Shown: positions 13,546 through 26,021, counted from the first letter of the stretch. The stretch is DNA of 64,000 bases from Cavia porcellus (GCF_034190915.1 NW_026947502.1:8773785-8837784); one strand, 5' to 3'. Numbers and translations: made by a program. Notes: generated from the letters alone by a model not told the origin.

Positions 13546-13965
13546 TTTAGATTCCCCTTAGATTGCTAATGACACGTTTGGGCAAATCAATCCACCATCC
13601 AGTCATCAGCATGTCTACCTCATTCTGCTTTTCTGAATGCACTAATTGAACCGGTACCTCCCAGTGTAACAATGCTACCTTGAGGCTGAACCAATGGGAA
13701 AGCTGAGCCTAGGCATGGGATGACCAAGGAGAAAGGAGATGAAGCTGCTGACGGACCGGAACCACTCCTTGCCTGATCGCAGGATCTGTGCTTTGCTTTC
13801 TTTTTGAAAAGTAAGGACAGCCCTGCCTTTTTAAGGCTGGAGAGTTCTCCAGATTTTAGCTGAGAAAATGAAGAGATTGTTGTATAATTTGCTCTGCGCT
13901 CTGGGCCTGTCATGGCTGCCCCTCTGAGATGTCCAACCAGAGGGTGCACCAGCCTCAGAGCTGGT

Positions 13966-14041
13966 GCACACACACACACACACACACACACTCATGCACA
14001 TGCACTCATGCACACAAATAGTCTCTCCTTCACTGTACACA

Positions 14042-14080
<39 letters not shown>

Positions 14081-14099
14081 ACACATACACACACACACC
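13966..14099 (+). repeat. Compound (CA)n microsatellite in two blocks
   Basis: A first CA block runs over about 13966-13991. It is followed by a CA-poor stretch including 'ctcatgcacatgcactcatg', then a second block over about 14037-14099 with occasional TA or CC interruptions. CA repeats on the sense strand are possible binding sites for hnRNP L in the pre-mRNA (known for the protein, not shown here). Long open frames here on both strands (poly-His/Thr and poly-Cys/Val) are artefacts of the repeat. Confidence 0.95.
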
Positions 14100-15224
14100 A
14101 GCTATTCTTATACCTTCTAAAGGCAGACAAATTGACCACTGTTAGAAAAAATAATAAAACTCTGCAAGACCTTCCTTTTAAGAGAGTCGAAGGGAGAAAA
14201 AATAAACAGTGCTGGGTGTAGGGCAGAATCTTTATGGGTAATACACAGAGATTCATTTCACTAGCCTCAGATGGGAGGGATCTGAGGGTACACAGCGGGT
14301 CACCACTAGAATGTAGATGCTCATGCCTGAGCAGGCAATAGACAGCCAGACTCATCCTCATCGAGAGGGTGGACTTGAATGAGATCTGCTGGTCACCTGC
14401 AGAGCAGCAGGCTCAGCCCTAAAGGTCCTGAATCCCCATGCTGACCACTTGGCCTTTTACACAAACTTGGAAGAGATGAGTCTGTGGACGTTTAGGTTGA
14501 CTCACGCAAGGAGAAGCAATCCTGTAAGGCCCAGTTTGCAATCCCAATGCACATTTTGTGCTCACTGACTGAGACCCCTGTAAGGTCCTCGGTGTGAGGA
14601 GAAGCAGTTCTCTCTGGTGCTTTAGTGGTTACAGCATTTTCACATGGGCCCCGTCATTGAAAGGAGACAGGATTTTCAGAAACTGGAGGCTTAGGAAAAG
14701 GGATCACCCAACATCACCAGACTGTTAATGGGGAGGCTAGAGTCAAGTCCAGGCGCTCTGTATTTCCGAGGGGTTGCTGCCACCCGGTGAGTCTCACAAA
14801 GGAATTAGGAACCATTTTCAAGCCTCAGGCGAGGAATCACAAGGCTGACTCCTGGCCTTGGTCTTTGTAGGACCCGTCAGCACTGGCACATCAACCTCTT
14901 CCCTTTGCAGGCTTTCTTCATTTTCCTCATCTTCAGATGCGTCTGAGAAGCATGGAACTGCGGCCGTGGTCCTTCATTAGAGATGGCCAAAAGCTTCCCC
15001 ATAGTATGTGCCCTGACCCCTGCTGCTGTCTGCCTAAAGCCATGGCTGAAGTCATGCTCAGGATGAACCATGGCTTGACAGTAAATAAATCTAGGCGCCT
15101 GCCATGGCTAAGGGGTTGGGAGTTTTAGCAGTCAGGCTATTCCAAGCCCTCATACCATGCAACTTTCTGGAATCTGAGATTTTTACTTCAACAGGAAAAG
15201 CAAACAGACAAACATAAAGTTTAA

Positions 15225-15455
<231 letters not shown>

Positions 15456-16044
15456 TGAACTACACCTTCGAAGACACTGTGGCCATGTGGGCTGTAGACG
15501 GCTCTGCGGCTAGCCAGCTGTGACTTCGGGGAAATCGAGACCCTTCTCAGAGAACATGCTCATTCATTTGCAAAATGCAGATTAAAATACTTTGCAATGG
15601 GAAGGGCACCAAGAGATGGAAAAAGGACAAGGGAAGAGGGGTTGTAAAAAGAAGGTGGGTCGTCTATGGGTACCAACTCCCTACAATTAACATAATCGTT
15701 GTGTACGCAGACATGTCCTAATTTAAAAAATGATTACAACCCCTGCTTCTGTTGTGAGGTGCTTGTAAAAATGCAAGGAACAGGAAAACTTCAAAATATA
15801 AATAAGACAGACGCGACCAAAATGCCGTTGCCCTTCTTGAAGGATTCCGAAGAATTTAATGTTTATTAATGAAGCTAGCTATTTCCTGCTGGTCTACACT
15901 TGGTCACATTTACTCCGTGATTCATACAGAAGTTACAGTTAAAAATACACTTGTGTGCATACAAAATATAATATATACATATATATAAAATATGGGATAC
16001 ATGTGCATATCAAAATTTTAAATAACATTGGAATCCTTGGGATG

Positions 16045-16330
16045 ACATTCAGAATCCTACCAGGCCCTGTGGGATTTGGCCTCTGCCAATTTCTCTAACT
16101 TTAACCCTTGACACTTCTTCCTCCCCAACCCCAGTCATCCTGAATGCCTTTCAGTCCTTTCTGCTGGGACTCTCTTCACCTGATTCGATTCTTTTGCCTG
16201 CCCAATGTCTCCTTAGCCTTCAATACTCACAGCTCATGTCGTTCTCCTGCACAGCCTTTCCTGGCCTCTTGTTAGAGTGTGACGTGGAATGCGTTAGGGT
16301 GTCATGGATGTGTGCACGTGGGAGCCTGAC
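16045..16330 (+). repeat. L2-type LINE fragment
   Basis: The sense L2 3' region can be followed: 'cctaccaggccctgtgggat', 'ttggcctctgccaatttctc', a middle block with 'gtcatcctgaatgcctttc', then 'tttcctggcctcttgttag'. The divergence is that of an ancient mammalian repeat. Confidence 0.5.
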
Positions 16331-16832
16331 TTCGCTGCCATTGCAGACAAGTGCCTTAGTTGTCTCATCAGGTCAGTGGGGATCACCACAATAATGTGAC
16401 CTCACAGCATCCGTGAGAGGATGACATGCCCTAAGGTGTGCAGAAGTTCTAAGTTCTGGGTCTGGCTGACTCATCTCTAACATAAAGCTCTCGAGGACAG
16501 TTCCATCAAGCACACGCCACCAGCAATGAGTGGCTGCTTACATTTAATTTCTAATTGATTAAAATTTAAAAGTCAGCCCCTCGGTAACACTCACCCCTTA
16601 TCAAGGGCTCAATGGTCACACAAGGCAAATGGCTTTTGGGTCACTTTTCATATCACACATGGCTAAATGACTTTTCCTCTGCACAGCTTTTCCACCATCG
16701 CAAAACATTCTACTAGACAGCTCCAGGTACCCTGTGTCTTCACTCTCTGAGACTTGTCTCTTCTCTTACCCAGAATCCCTTCTTCTACCTCCTGTTCCAT
16801 TTTGACTGATTCCATCCATCCATCCACCAAGG

Positions 16833-17300
16833 CTATGTTGTCTTCCTATCGTTGCTGTAACACATAGCTGCAAACCATGGCTCAAAAAGACCCAAGTTTA
16901 TCACCATGCAATTCTGTAGGTCTCCGTGGGCTAACATCAATGTGCTGGCGGTGCTGCGATCCTTTCTGGAAGCTCCAGGAGAGAATCAATTTCTTCTCCT
17001 TTTCCAACTTTATCCAGAAGCCTCCCTCATATCTTGGTTCAAACTACCTTCCTCCTGCTTCAAACCCAGCTACATCTCCCTCTCCGACCCTCCTCCTCCA
17101 TTGCATCTTCTCCCGTACCATAGGCAAAAGTCCTGTGCTTTTAAGGATGGAGTGATTAGGCTGATCCCATCAAGGTAATCCAAGCTAATTTCCCCATTAA
17201 AGTCAGTAAACTTAATCACATCTAAAATGTCCCTTTTACCATATAAGGTAACAGGTTCTGCAGAGAATGGTGTAGACGTGGGGGTGGGTATGATGGTACC
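16833..17300 (-). repeat. MaLR LTR (MLT1-like)
   Basis: On the plus strand this is the reverse complement of an MLT1-type LTR: 'cttcctatcgttgctgtaac' (near the LTR 3' end), 'aattctgtaggtctccgtgg', 'ggagagaatcaatttcttct', 'cccatcaaggtaatccaag', 'taatcacatctaaaatgtcc', 'ataaggtaacaggttctg'. It is an old non-coding solitary LTR with no internal coding region. Confidence 0.65.
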
Positions 17301-17929
17301 TATCACAAAGGCCAAGTTTAAATGTGTTCCCTCTCACCAAGCCATCCCCACTAGCAGAAGCCATCTCTTGTCCTCTCATGTCCACAGCATGTGTGGCTAC
17401 ACCAGGGTTTCATCACACTCTCTCTGTTCCTGTAGCTGCTACCCATGTCCCATCCTCCTTCTAGACAGGAAGCAGCTCATGTGCCTCCTTCTGCTGGGTG
17501 CCCGTTAATATTCGACTACAGGAACCCCACCCCCTGCCTCCCTTTTCAGCAAGGACCAAGCACGTTCACCCTGTGTGACTCTGAATGTACCCTCTGGGAT
17601 CATAGCCACTTCTCAGCAAGCCTTCAGCGTGTTGATTACACAAGGGAGCCCTTCTGGGGGACCAGTCTACTGTGAATGGTGCTCCTCCAGAAGTGGTCCA
17701 AGCGTGAGTTTATTTTGATTTCCCATTTTTTTTCTAATTCTTGCTTCTAGAGAAGACATGTGATAGGCCCCTTAGCTATTACAACTCTCAACTTCCACAT
17801 CTATAAAACAGGAATGAATTGGTATGTCTGCATTGGCACCTTATCATTACTCAGTGAACAGTCTCCTGTCATTTATTAAGACCTATGGCACATCTCAAAG
17901 AGGCAGAACATGGCTGGTGTCTGGGAAGT

Positions 17930-18115
17930 GCTGAGGTTCGTTCTTTACCTCTTTAAAGCACTTTGTTCCTTAGTGTGCTTGTGAAGAACCCCTTTTCCAG
18001 GTGGGTAAACTGAAGCACAGAGGCCCAGTGGGCTGCTTGTGTCTCACAGTGAGCCGAGGCTGAATGGAAACCTTACTTCCGGCTTCTGACTCTAACCTTT
18101 GCTCCTTTGCCACTG
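17930..18115 (-). repeat. MIR SINE fragment
   Basis: Reverse-complement MIR core traces: 'ttccaggtgggtaaactgaag', 'cacagaggcccagtgggc', 'gtctcacagtgagccgagg', 'ttccggcttctgactctaac'. It is diverged. Confidence 0.5.
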
Positions 18116-19072
18116 CTGTTGTCAAGGCTGAGTGAATCCAGTGACACAATCCAGGAATTTGGTGACTAAAGGGTGAGGGGAGAGCTCAGGAAATTTTGCT
18201 ATCCCTGGAAAGCACACCAGACGTGTGATCTCCTCCCCAGGTCATCTTGCTGTCAGATCCTGAGGAGGGGGAAGGGATGAGCATGCCTTGCCTCCCAGAT
18301 GAAGCCATAAATGTTAAAGCTTTCTGCACAAGATCTGGAGCCGGCAACAGGGTGCTCTTGAAAAGAAAATTGCTAGCAATGAACCTAGTTGTACCTCAGA
18401 ATCCTCAAAATGGCCTTTTGCCCTCAGGCAAGGAATTAAAAGATACATCTATTATCCCTATTCTTTAGTGACACAAATTGGTGTTTCTGTATACCGTATG
18501 AACATCTGTGTGCGTCACAGTTAAATTCTGAATGTTGATCTGGATTTTCTTCTCTGTGGTACGGAGTGGCTTTGAATAAAGCCAAATTCTTTTCTACACA
18601 TGAGTGGTAGATTGCACAGTCCACTGCACTGCTTAAGTAGTATTGTAACAAGCAAGAAAAAAATCTCAGAAACTTCCACCCTAGTGGCCCCTGTCCACCT
18701 GTGTGGCCTTCAGCAGGTGTCTTAGCCTCCTCTTTGGGTCGTTAATGTAAGTGCAGGATGAGCTGAACAACGCTTAATTCCTTTCATGCTAACCCTTGAA
18801 CACCCTGAAAAATGCCCTAGGATATCACTTCACCAGCCTCCCTTCCTTAATCACTCTGTCCCTCTCCTTAGCTTCCTCTGCAGAAGTACAACTAGGGCCT
18901 CTATCAATGGACGAATACCCTTTGATGTGAACTTCTCCTATTATAACTCATGGGTCCAGAGGTCCCAGATCTTTGAGTTGACCCTAAACTTTCCCCAGAA
19001 ACTGTCAGGAGCCCTCCTACCTTTTCCAGACTTCTCCACATCAAGAACTTCTCAAAAGTGGAGGATCTGTAA

Positions 19073-19235
19073 TAAGAATCACTGCTTCTTAACAAATTGA
19101 AATTACCTGGTGACCTGGCTTTAAAAATGCAAATCCTGAGTCTCAGCTCCTGGACATTCTGCTTTAGGAATCTGGACAGTTAAAGCCCCTTCCCTAGCCT
19201 GAGTGGAGCCTGGGGCTCAAAGGGATTTGGTGAGA
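19073..19235 (+). repeat. hAT-type non-autonomous DNA transposon fossil (MER5/MER20-like)
   Basis: The text runs 'aatcactgcttcttaacaa', then 'attacctggtgacctggct', then 'aaaaatgcaaatcctgagtc', then 'ttctgctttaggaatctgg'. It follows the pattern of the small mammalian hAT elements with a 'tctcaaactt...agaatcacctgg' start. The exact subfamily is uncertain. Confidence 0.5.
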
Positions 19236-19239
19236 AACA

Positions 19240-19490
19240 CAGGCTAAGAGGCAAAGAGCTTGAGTTTTAGAGGCAGACAGAGCAGGTCTTAAATCTCTGC
19301 TGTACTCCATACTAGACACATGACCTTGACCCAGTTGCTCTACTCCAAGAACCTCAGTTAATCATCTGTAAAAGAGAGATGATACCCTTTTGCCCTGTAG
19401 GATTGATATAGGATTAAATGAGACACGATGCCTGTCACCCCTACAGTAAGAGGTTTGGAAAAACAGCACCTGGCATGCAAAGGACATTTG
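19240..19490 (+). repeat. MIR SINE
   Basis: A long sense MIR copy: 'gcaaagagcttgagttttag', 'catgaccttgacccagttgc', 'aacctcagttaatcatctgt', 'aaaagagagatgataccctt', 'attaaatgagacacgatgcc', 'cacctggcatgcaaaggac'. The order is complete from head to tail. Confidence 0.75.
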
Positions 19491-19500
19491 GCTCACAGCT

Positions 19501-19530
19501 GTTTTGTTTGTTTGTTTGTTTTGTTTTGTA
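19501..19530 (+). repeat. (TTTG)n simple repeat
   Basis: A short run of TTTG/TTTTG units, directly after the MIR tail. Nothing else is evident. Confidence 0.85.
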
Positions 19531-21214
19531 AGCCCCTTTTATTGGCCACAGTGATTTTAGGTCAGCCCTGATTTTGAATGAGTCAGGCCACACAAGCCAA
19601 TGGAATGGATAAACCAGCAAACAGAACTAACCGAATAACCTTCAAAATCCACAAGCAAACGATTGTGTTTTATTTTTCTGATCCCAGGGCCATTTTCAAA
19701 CTTATTTTCCGGTGACTAAATCCTTTCTTAGAATGTGGGCTTAACACTCTTTGTTTATAGGGGATCTGACTTTCAGAAAATCAATTCTTTCACATCTGTT
19801 CCTTCTGGGCCTTTCACTCAATCAGCCTCCTAGCAAAATCATTTCTCAGATTTTCAGGGCTGACCTAGTTGTGCTGGTTGCAGTGAACATGACTTGGCCT
19901 GACCTGATGTAGGTAATAAAAACAAGCTTTGTCATCATAATGTGGGCCCCAAGAAAACTTCCCTGATCTTCCAGCCTGTAGTGGGCCCACTCAGTGCCAA
20001 CGTAGCTTATGGGTATCTGGATCCAATTCAGTGTCCCACTGAAATGTGTGTCCTCTCTGTATACATCCATCATAAAATCTAGGAGATTTAGTTGCAAGGA
20101 TTGGCATTGCCTATACTAAATCTAAATCCTAGAAAAACCTATTTAGAGATAACCCTTCACCATAGAGCACTGATTTAAGGACTCCTCTCTGGATAAAATA
20201 CCTTGTCAAATTGAGGTTCAATCACAGATCCTCATAAACAGCTGTCCATAGGTAAATGGTACAGAAAATTCTCTTGCATCTTCCATCGGGGGACCAGCAT
20301 CGCTGATGTAACTGTCTTGGCTCAACTCTATGATTCAGGAGTTGGTTTTGGACCTGGATGAAGGCACCTACTCCTTTCGTTTTGAGTCCCTGGCTCTGTC
20401 CTGAGTTTGTGACTCCCAGCTCTGGCCCTGTGTGTGACTAGAGAGGGAAGACTAAGCCGAGAAGAAGACAAAGTGGGCTGAGGTCCTGCTGACATCAAGA
20501 ATAATCTTTTAAAGTCCCGAAGGATTCAGAGCTCTCCGGTTTATAAGCCCTTTGGAAGTCTTCCTTTCAATCGTTCCCTTCAATTGTGAAGTACCAAATC
20601 ATGTTGTGACTCCAGAATACAGCTTCATCCAACTATCTCTGCATTTCCACATGCTAACTCCACTGCCCAAGCTGTCTGCCCACCTGGAATGGTAGCTTGC
20701 TTAGCGTTCATGCTGTCTCAAACAACCACTTCTCTACCACAAAGTCTGCGAAATAAATTTCAGACATTCATAGAATTATATTGTTTCTCTGCTTAAACTT
20801 CCGCTGGTGTCTTACTGCTCAGAAAACACAGGGGTCTCCTGACCTTGGCCTCCCAGCCCCAGGCACTGGTCCTTGCCCATGTTTATCTAGGTCACCATTC
20901 TGTCTCCACCCTGGCTGCTATTATTGATGTCGAGGTTGAGGTTGTTGCTGCTGCTCCTGGAGCATACCAAGCTCACTTTTTCCTTGGGACATTTGGACAT
21001 GCTAGTCCTTCACCAGACGTCAGCTATGGCTGTATTGTCAGGCATGGTGTTTATCCTGGCTGACAGGTCTCAGCTCGAGGGAAGCCACCTTGCAACCCTG
21101 TCCCTGACTGCACTGAAGTGTAGCCCACTCGCCCTGCACAGTTACATTCCCCATTTTATTATTTTTTCATAGTGTTATTCCTTCCAATAGACCGTTGCTA
21201 GTTGCTTGATCTAA

Positions 21215-21530
21215 ATTGAGGTTGGAAAACCAGCCTGCAGGCCAAATTCAATTCACCACCTGTTTTGGTGGTGAGCTAATAGCTTTCACATTTCAACAAA
21301 CAGCTGAAATAAATTTTCAAAAAAGACTATATTATGACATGTGAAAATTATACAAAATTAAAATTTGTATCCATAAATAAAGGTTTTTGGAACACAATCA
21401 TACTCATCTGTCTATATATTATGTATGGCTCTTTCTGTACTGTAACAGTGGAGATGAGTAGTTGACTCACAAGCTGTGTGATCTTTAAAACCTAATGTGA
21501 TTGTCTACCAACTCTTAGTCTGGAGGTATA
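21215..21530 (+). repeat. hAT-type DNA transposon fossil
   Basis: It resembles the mammalian element with 'gcaaactatggcccatgggcc' near one end: here 'ggaaaaccagcctgcaggcc', 'aaattcaattcaccacctgt', then 'aataaaggtttttggaacac', 'aatcatactcatctgtctat', 'gtatggctctttctgtac', 'gagtagttgactcacaagc'. An extra A/T-rich block splits the copy. The subfamily is not fixed. Confidence 0.55.
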
Positions 21531-21580
21531 TTGGCTACTTTTCCCTCTTCTTTGCCTCTTTGCCATTCTTAAGTCCATTT

Positions 21581-22055
21581 TCTACTACTATAATAAAATA
21601 TCAGGGGCTGGGGATTTAGCTCAGCGGCATAAGCACCTGCCTTTCAAGCAGGCTGTCGTGAGTTCAATCCCCAGGACCGATTAAAAAAAAATATCATGCA
21701 CTGAGTAATTTATAAAGAAAAAAATTTATTGCAATTCTGAAGGCTGAGAAGTCCAATGTCAAGATTCTGACATTTGGTGGGGGGCTTCTTGCTATAGTAT
21801 GACCAAGTGGAAGGCATCCTAGAATGGAAAGAGAGCTTGCATTTGCAAGAAAGCCATGCCTGCCATGACTAACCTATCCCCCAGATAATAGCATTAATCA
21901 TTCATAAGGGTGAGCCAGTCACAGCATTAATTCATTCACAAGGGTAGAACCCTATGACCTATCACCCCTTAAAGGACTCCTCTCTCCATCCATTACAACC
22001 ACAACTACATTTCAACATGAGTTTTAGTGTTGACATCCAAACCACAATGCCTTGA
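21581..22055 (-). repeat. MaLR LTR (MLT1/MST-like), split by a SINE
   Basis: Reverse complement of a MaLR LTR: 'tctactactataataaaata', then (after the SINE) 'tgcactgagtaatttataaag', 'aaatttattgcaattctgaa', 'ggctgagaagtccaatgtca', 'agggtagaaccctatgacct', 'tcaacatgagttttagtgtt'. The younger SINE at 21604-21687 interrupts it. Non-coding. Confidence 0.7.
21604..21687 (+). repeat. tRNA-derived (ID-like) SINE nested in MaLR LTR
   Basis: The head is 'ggggctggggatttagctcag', followed by 'cggcataagcacctgcct' and 'gtcgtgagttcaatcccc' (B box), then 'aggaccgatt' and a short A tail. It is bounded by the perfect 9-bp duplication aaaatatca at 21595-21603 and 21688-21696. This is the best preserved member of the family in the window. 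Confidence 0.9.
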
Positions 22056-22334
22056 AATGACTGATCTCTAAAAACAAACCCTATGTGTATCATGTATTAC
22101 ATGCTCGGTGCCTCGTGGTAAACCCAAGCAAAGAAATGGCTATTTATTAAATAAGTGGGGGTGTTCACTGAATGTAGCTGGGGATCCAGGGAGCATACTT
22201 CTCTGTTCCATATTTCCATCGATCTGCCAGTAAGTAAGAAAAAAGCATTCAGCAAATTCAATGAAATAACACCTCAAGCAGAACTCAGATAAAGTTACAC
22301 ATAAATTTATTAACTTCAAATCCTTTAAGTACCT

Positions 22335-22650
22335 TAGTTTAGACAACCCTAGCCACCGTAACAGATAAACTGAAATTTCAGCCGTTTAATACAATAGTTC
22401 ATTTCTTGTTTCCTCACTGACTAGTTTTTGGCCTGAGGCCCCGGCTGAGACTCAAGGTCAGGGGGAGCTCCACTGTCTACCATTGGGCTTGAGGCTGGGA
22501 GGGGCTTTCTGGGCTGTGAACAGTTAATAAACAGATGGGCAGAATGAAATGGAAAGTGTAGTGGAAATTTTGCAGTGTCAGACGAGAAGAGATGAGCATC
22601 ACTTCCATTACATTCCATTGTCCAGAAGCCAATTATTTGGCCCAATGAGG
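22335..22650 (-). repeat. Possible degraded LTR-type repeat
   Basis: The tracts 'ctagccaccgtaacagataa', 'tagttcatttcttgtttcct' and 'atcacttccattacattcca' recall old mammalian LTR relics in reverse orientation. I cannot name the family. A chance 160-codon open frame (22549-23031) begins here and I do not regard it as a gene. Confidence 0.3.
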
Positions 22651-23829
22651 TACAAAGCAGACTTAGGACTTAAGTTTCTGGACACGAAGCCACTCCCCAC
22701 CAACTTCTGTATGCTATGGAGTAAACAAAACACTTGGTGGTTAGCTAGTTGTCTCCACCACCATGGCAACTTACTTCTTGAAGGTCTGATGACAGTGGAT
22801 CTCATTTTTTGGAGGTCAGGGCCTGTAGTTTTCAAAGGCAACTTGAAGATATCAGGGTATAAATTCAGTTTGATGACTGTACAAGGCAAATCAACTGAAT
22901 CTGCAGTCCCATGGTCGTCCTCTTTAAACTTCATCCACTTAAAAAAATGCGACATATCATCTAGACTCATTTCCTATATTCAAAGAATCTTTAGAGGTGG
23001 ATGGAACACAGAGATCAAAACATCTAACTGACCCAAAAGGAGACCTCTCACTGTCAGAATTGTTTAAATCCCAAACAGTGGCTTCAATCTTACCAATTAC
23101 TAGCTCCGATTAACTTTCCAAACAAATCAAAGTTCCTACATATCTTCAGTAGAATCAAAATGCTGTGTAATTATCCACTCTGTTTCCCAAAGAAAGAAAT
23201 CTGTTATCATCATCATGGTGCAGTGTCTCTTCAAATACCTTTGCCAGCTTCTTTTCACCAAACTCTGGAACCAGATTTCTCAGTCTACTGCCTCACTAAG
23301 CATGACTTTCAGCACCAAGAACCCTGGCAATATTACTTTTTTTTCCTATGAGAAACTTATCAGTGAAATAAACTCATTCATACTTTTTAACTATTGTATT
23401 AGTTTTTGATATCAAATTAGCTATACGTGAGCCAAAATATACAAAATATTTTATACCACCAATTTAACATTAATGTGATGGTACTAGCTTTGAAGGACCA
23501 TTATCCTTAACATTTTTTTCTTCTATGTAAATCTAGTATGCACAAGTTAATCTTGCTTTTTTCCCCCTATATTCTATCAAAGTAACTTGAAACTTTAAAG
23601 CTCAGTTTGTAATTTTTTTAACCACTTACCATTGGACATTCTGTATATAAAGAAAGGTTTGATTGTCAAATGAGTTTGGAAATTCTCTGGACTATATACC
23701 GTGCTTTTCTGAGAGATTTATAATGTTAAGTAGCAAACTGCAAACTGAAATGCATTGCACTATAGAAATTTATTACTCTCTAATAAGGCATCACCATAAT
23801 AAATATCGTTCTTTAGCCAGCTGACAACT

Positions 23830-24050
23830 TAATATGAACAACAAACTCTGCACATTTCTGTACATGCACCAACTCATTGAGACTTTATGACACCCCTGTG
23901 GGACAGGTACTATTAATAAGCCTCATTCTACACAGCAGTAACTGAGGCCAATAGAATCAAATAACTTGCCCAAGGACATAGTTAGTAAAGACCGGCTCTT
24001 AAAACAGATCTACTTGGGGTTAAACTAATTTCTTGACCCCAGAGCCCCTT
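23830..24050 (-). repeat. MIR SINE
   Basis: A good reverse-complement MIR: 'accaactcattgagacttta', 'cccctgtgggacaggtacta', 'cctcattctacacagcagta', 'aaataacttgcccaaggaca', 'tagttagtaaagaccggctc'. Confidence 0.75.
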
Positions 24051-24177
24051 TCAAAAAAAAATGCTTAATACATTGTATATTCCACAGGAATTTTAGTCAA
24101 AGGAGGCAACCTCCTGTCTTCTAATAGTTTTATAGTTTAAAAGTAAGAACATCTGAATTATAGAGTAATTTGCAAAG

Positions 24178-24240
24178 AGGGGGAAAGAAAGGAAGAAGGA
24201 GAGGGAGGAAGAGAGAAAGAAAATAGAAAGAAAGGAACAA
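24178..24240 (+). repeat. Purine-only (GA-rich) tract
   Basis: About 63 bases of almost pure G/A (ggggaaagaaaggaagaagg and on), with a single T. Long homopurine tracts can form triplex structures. No unit repeats cleanly. Confidence 0.85.
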
Positions 24241-24532
24241 AACCTTCTTAGAATCGTCTGTAGGAGGAAAATAATCACATTTGGCACTTTGATAAAGTTT
24301 TAACTTTATCAAATACTCTTACTTTTGTGATCCATGAGATCTGGGCTCTATCCGTACCATTCATGTGCTACACAGTCTGTTGTAAATTAGACCATTTAAT
24401 CCCCCTAAACCTACATCTTCTCATGTGTAAGAGAGAAAAATCATCCCAAGTCCATCTCTACTCTTTGCATAGCAGAAGGATTGAAAGAGTTCAGTGTGAA
24501 AAATACCTCGGGGATTTTTTTTAAATACCAAA

Positions 24533-24572
24533 ATGCGTGTGCATGCGCGTGCGCACACACACACACATACGC
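24533..24572 (+). repeat. 40-bp perfect alternating purine-pyrimidine tract
   Basis: From A24533 to C24572 every base alternates purine and pyrimidine without a break: a TGCG/TGTG start, a CGCGTGCGC core and a (CA)n end. CG-rich alternating tracts are the classic Z-DNA-forming sequence. It is a low-complexity element with no coding content. Confidence 0.9.
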
Positions 24573-25339
24573 CATGGTATGCTACCAGGGTCATTTTAGG
24601 CATTTATTATTTGACCAGAGACCTCCTTGCAAAAAGCAACTCTGAAGGGAAATCACAATGTAGGTAACAGAGGAAGAGCATCACTGAGTGCTGGAACCGA
24701 AATGACAGACCCAGAGAGCCCCTCCTCTTTCCTGAGCCCTCCTCACCTCTCATGAAAGAGGTGACATGTCTCCTCAGGTCCCCCAGGGTCCCTTAGAGCA
24801 CGCTTCAGTCAAGTGAGGGGGCCACACAGTGGTCTGAGCTGGTTCCCTCTGAGTAAAGTGAAGCAGATGGATGAAATGCTTTGTCAGGTTTCTTGCAGTA
24901 GCAACGACATATCGGCAATATGAGTATCTGGTTCTTATGTCATCAGAAAGAAATGTCACCTTCCACATGGACTAACAGCCTCGCACACAGGCACCATCAT
25001 GACATGCTTGCCCTGAGGTAACTGTAGACAGCAATCCTTACAGACGCGTCCAGGCCTCTGCACTGTCCCAGCAGCATCAGCGAGCACCAATTCCACACTG
25101 GGTCACAGCTGCCTGGTTCATTCTCCCGTCAGACTCATGTAAATGGCTTGTCTGTGAAAAGCTATGCTGAGCTAAGACAGTGGCTTAGGGAAGAGTGTAC
25201 TTCCATCTTGTCCCCAAGGGGCCTCAGCATCACAGCAAGATGGGGATGGACACCAAGCAGCTGGACTGCAGGAGTCTACCGGGAATACACATGAAGCCCT
25301 CAAGGCTTGGCTGGACCAGCATGGGCGTGCAGCGGGTAA

Positions 25340-25561
25340 GACTCAGAGTCGGCTTCTTTGCTCAGATGTTGGCTCTGACCCTGGGTCCACAGCTCTCTGT
25401 GGTGCTGGGAAAGTTACCTCTCTACCTCACGTTTCTAGTCACTTTAATGGGAAAGCTCATTGGCCAGGTTGGTGAGGTTTTAAGGGATGAAATGAATAAA
25501 ACATGAAAAGCACTTAGAGGAGCACCTGAAACACAAGGAAGCATTCAATAAATGATAACTA
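25340..25561 (+). repeat. MIR SINE
   Basis: A sense MIR: 'gatgttggctctgaccctgg', 'gctgggaaagttacctctct', 'gatgaaatgaataaaacatg', 'aaaagcacttagaggagcac', 'gcattcaataaatgataact'. The tail reaches the typical 'caataaatg' end. Confidence 0.7.
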
Positions 25562-25599
25562 ACTGGATTCTGGACCAAGGATGAGAGCCTCTCTGCAAG

Positions 25600-25720
25600 A
25601 GGAGCACAGCGGTGAAAAGCAGGTGCTGGAGACAGATGGCCAGGGCTCCAGGCCGAGCTGCACTGCTTTCCAGCTGCGCTGTCTTGGACAAGTTAGCAGC
25701 CTCACCAAAGCCAGACAAAA
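25600..25720 (+). repeat. MIR SINE fragment
   Basis: 'cacagcggtgaaaagcagg', 'ctggagacagatggccaggg', 'gctgcgctgtcttggacaag' and 'ttagcagcctcacc' follow the first half of MIR in the sense direction. Confidence 0.5.
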
Positions 25721-26021
25721 CGGCACTAAAACTGAAGCACTCGGCCTGTGACAGCGAGCACACTATGGCAATCATCATTCATGACTGGGAGATCACAGCA
25801 AAAACACTTCCTGTTCCACTAAAGGAACCAGGAAGGACTTCAAGGTGTCAGTGACATGGGACCCAAGCAGGGCGCGTGCTGTGGTTGCTATGAGCCTGAC
25901 CTGAGTTCTGGCTGCTGACCTGCTCAGCCTCCTCCCGTGCATTTCCAATTCTTCCTTTTTCCTTTTATTTCTACTGCCAGCAGAAGAGTAATTACAAAAC
26001 AAAACATAACTGTCTAAGTAG

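Noticed and set aside
13831..14361. 176-codon minus-strand open frame
   Set aside because: Its middle is the reverse of the CA microsatellite (Val-Cys repeats); no recognisable domain.
22549..23031. 160-codon plus-strand open frame
   Set aside because: It starts in a probable old repeat, matches no family I know, and lies within an intron without splice signals. This length can occur by chance in 64 kb.
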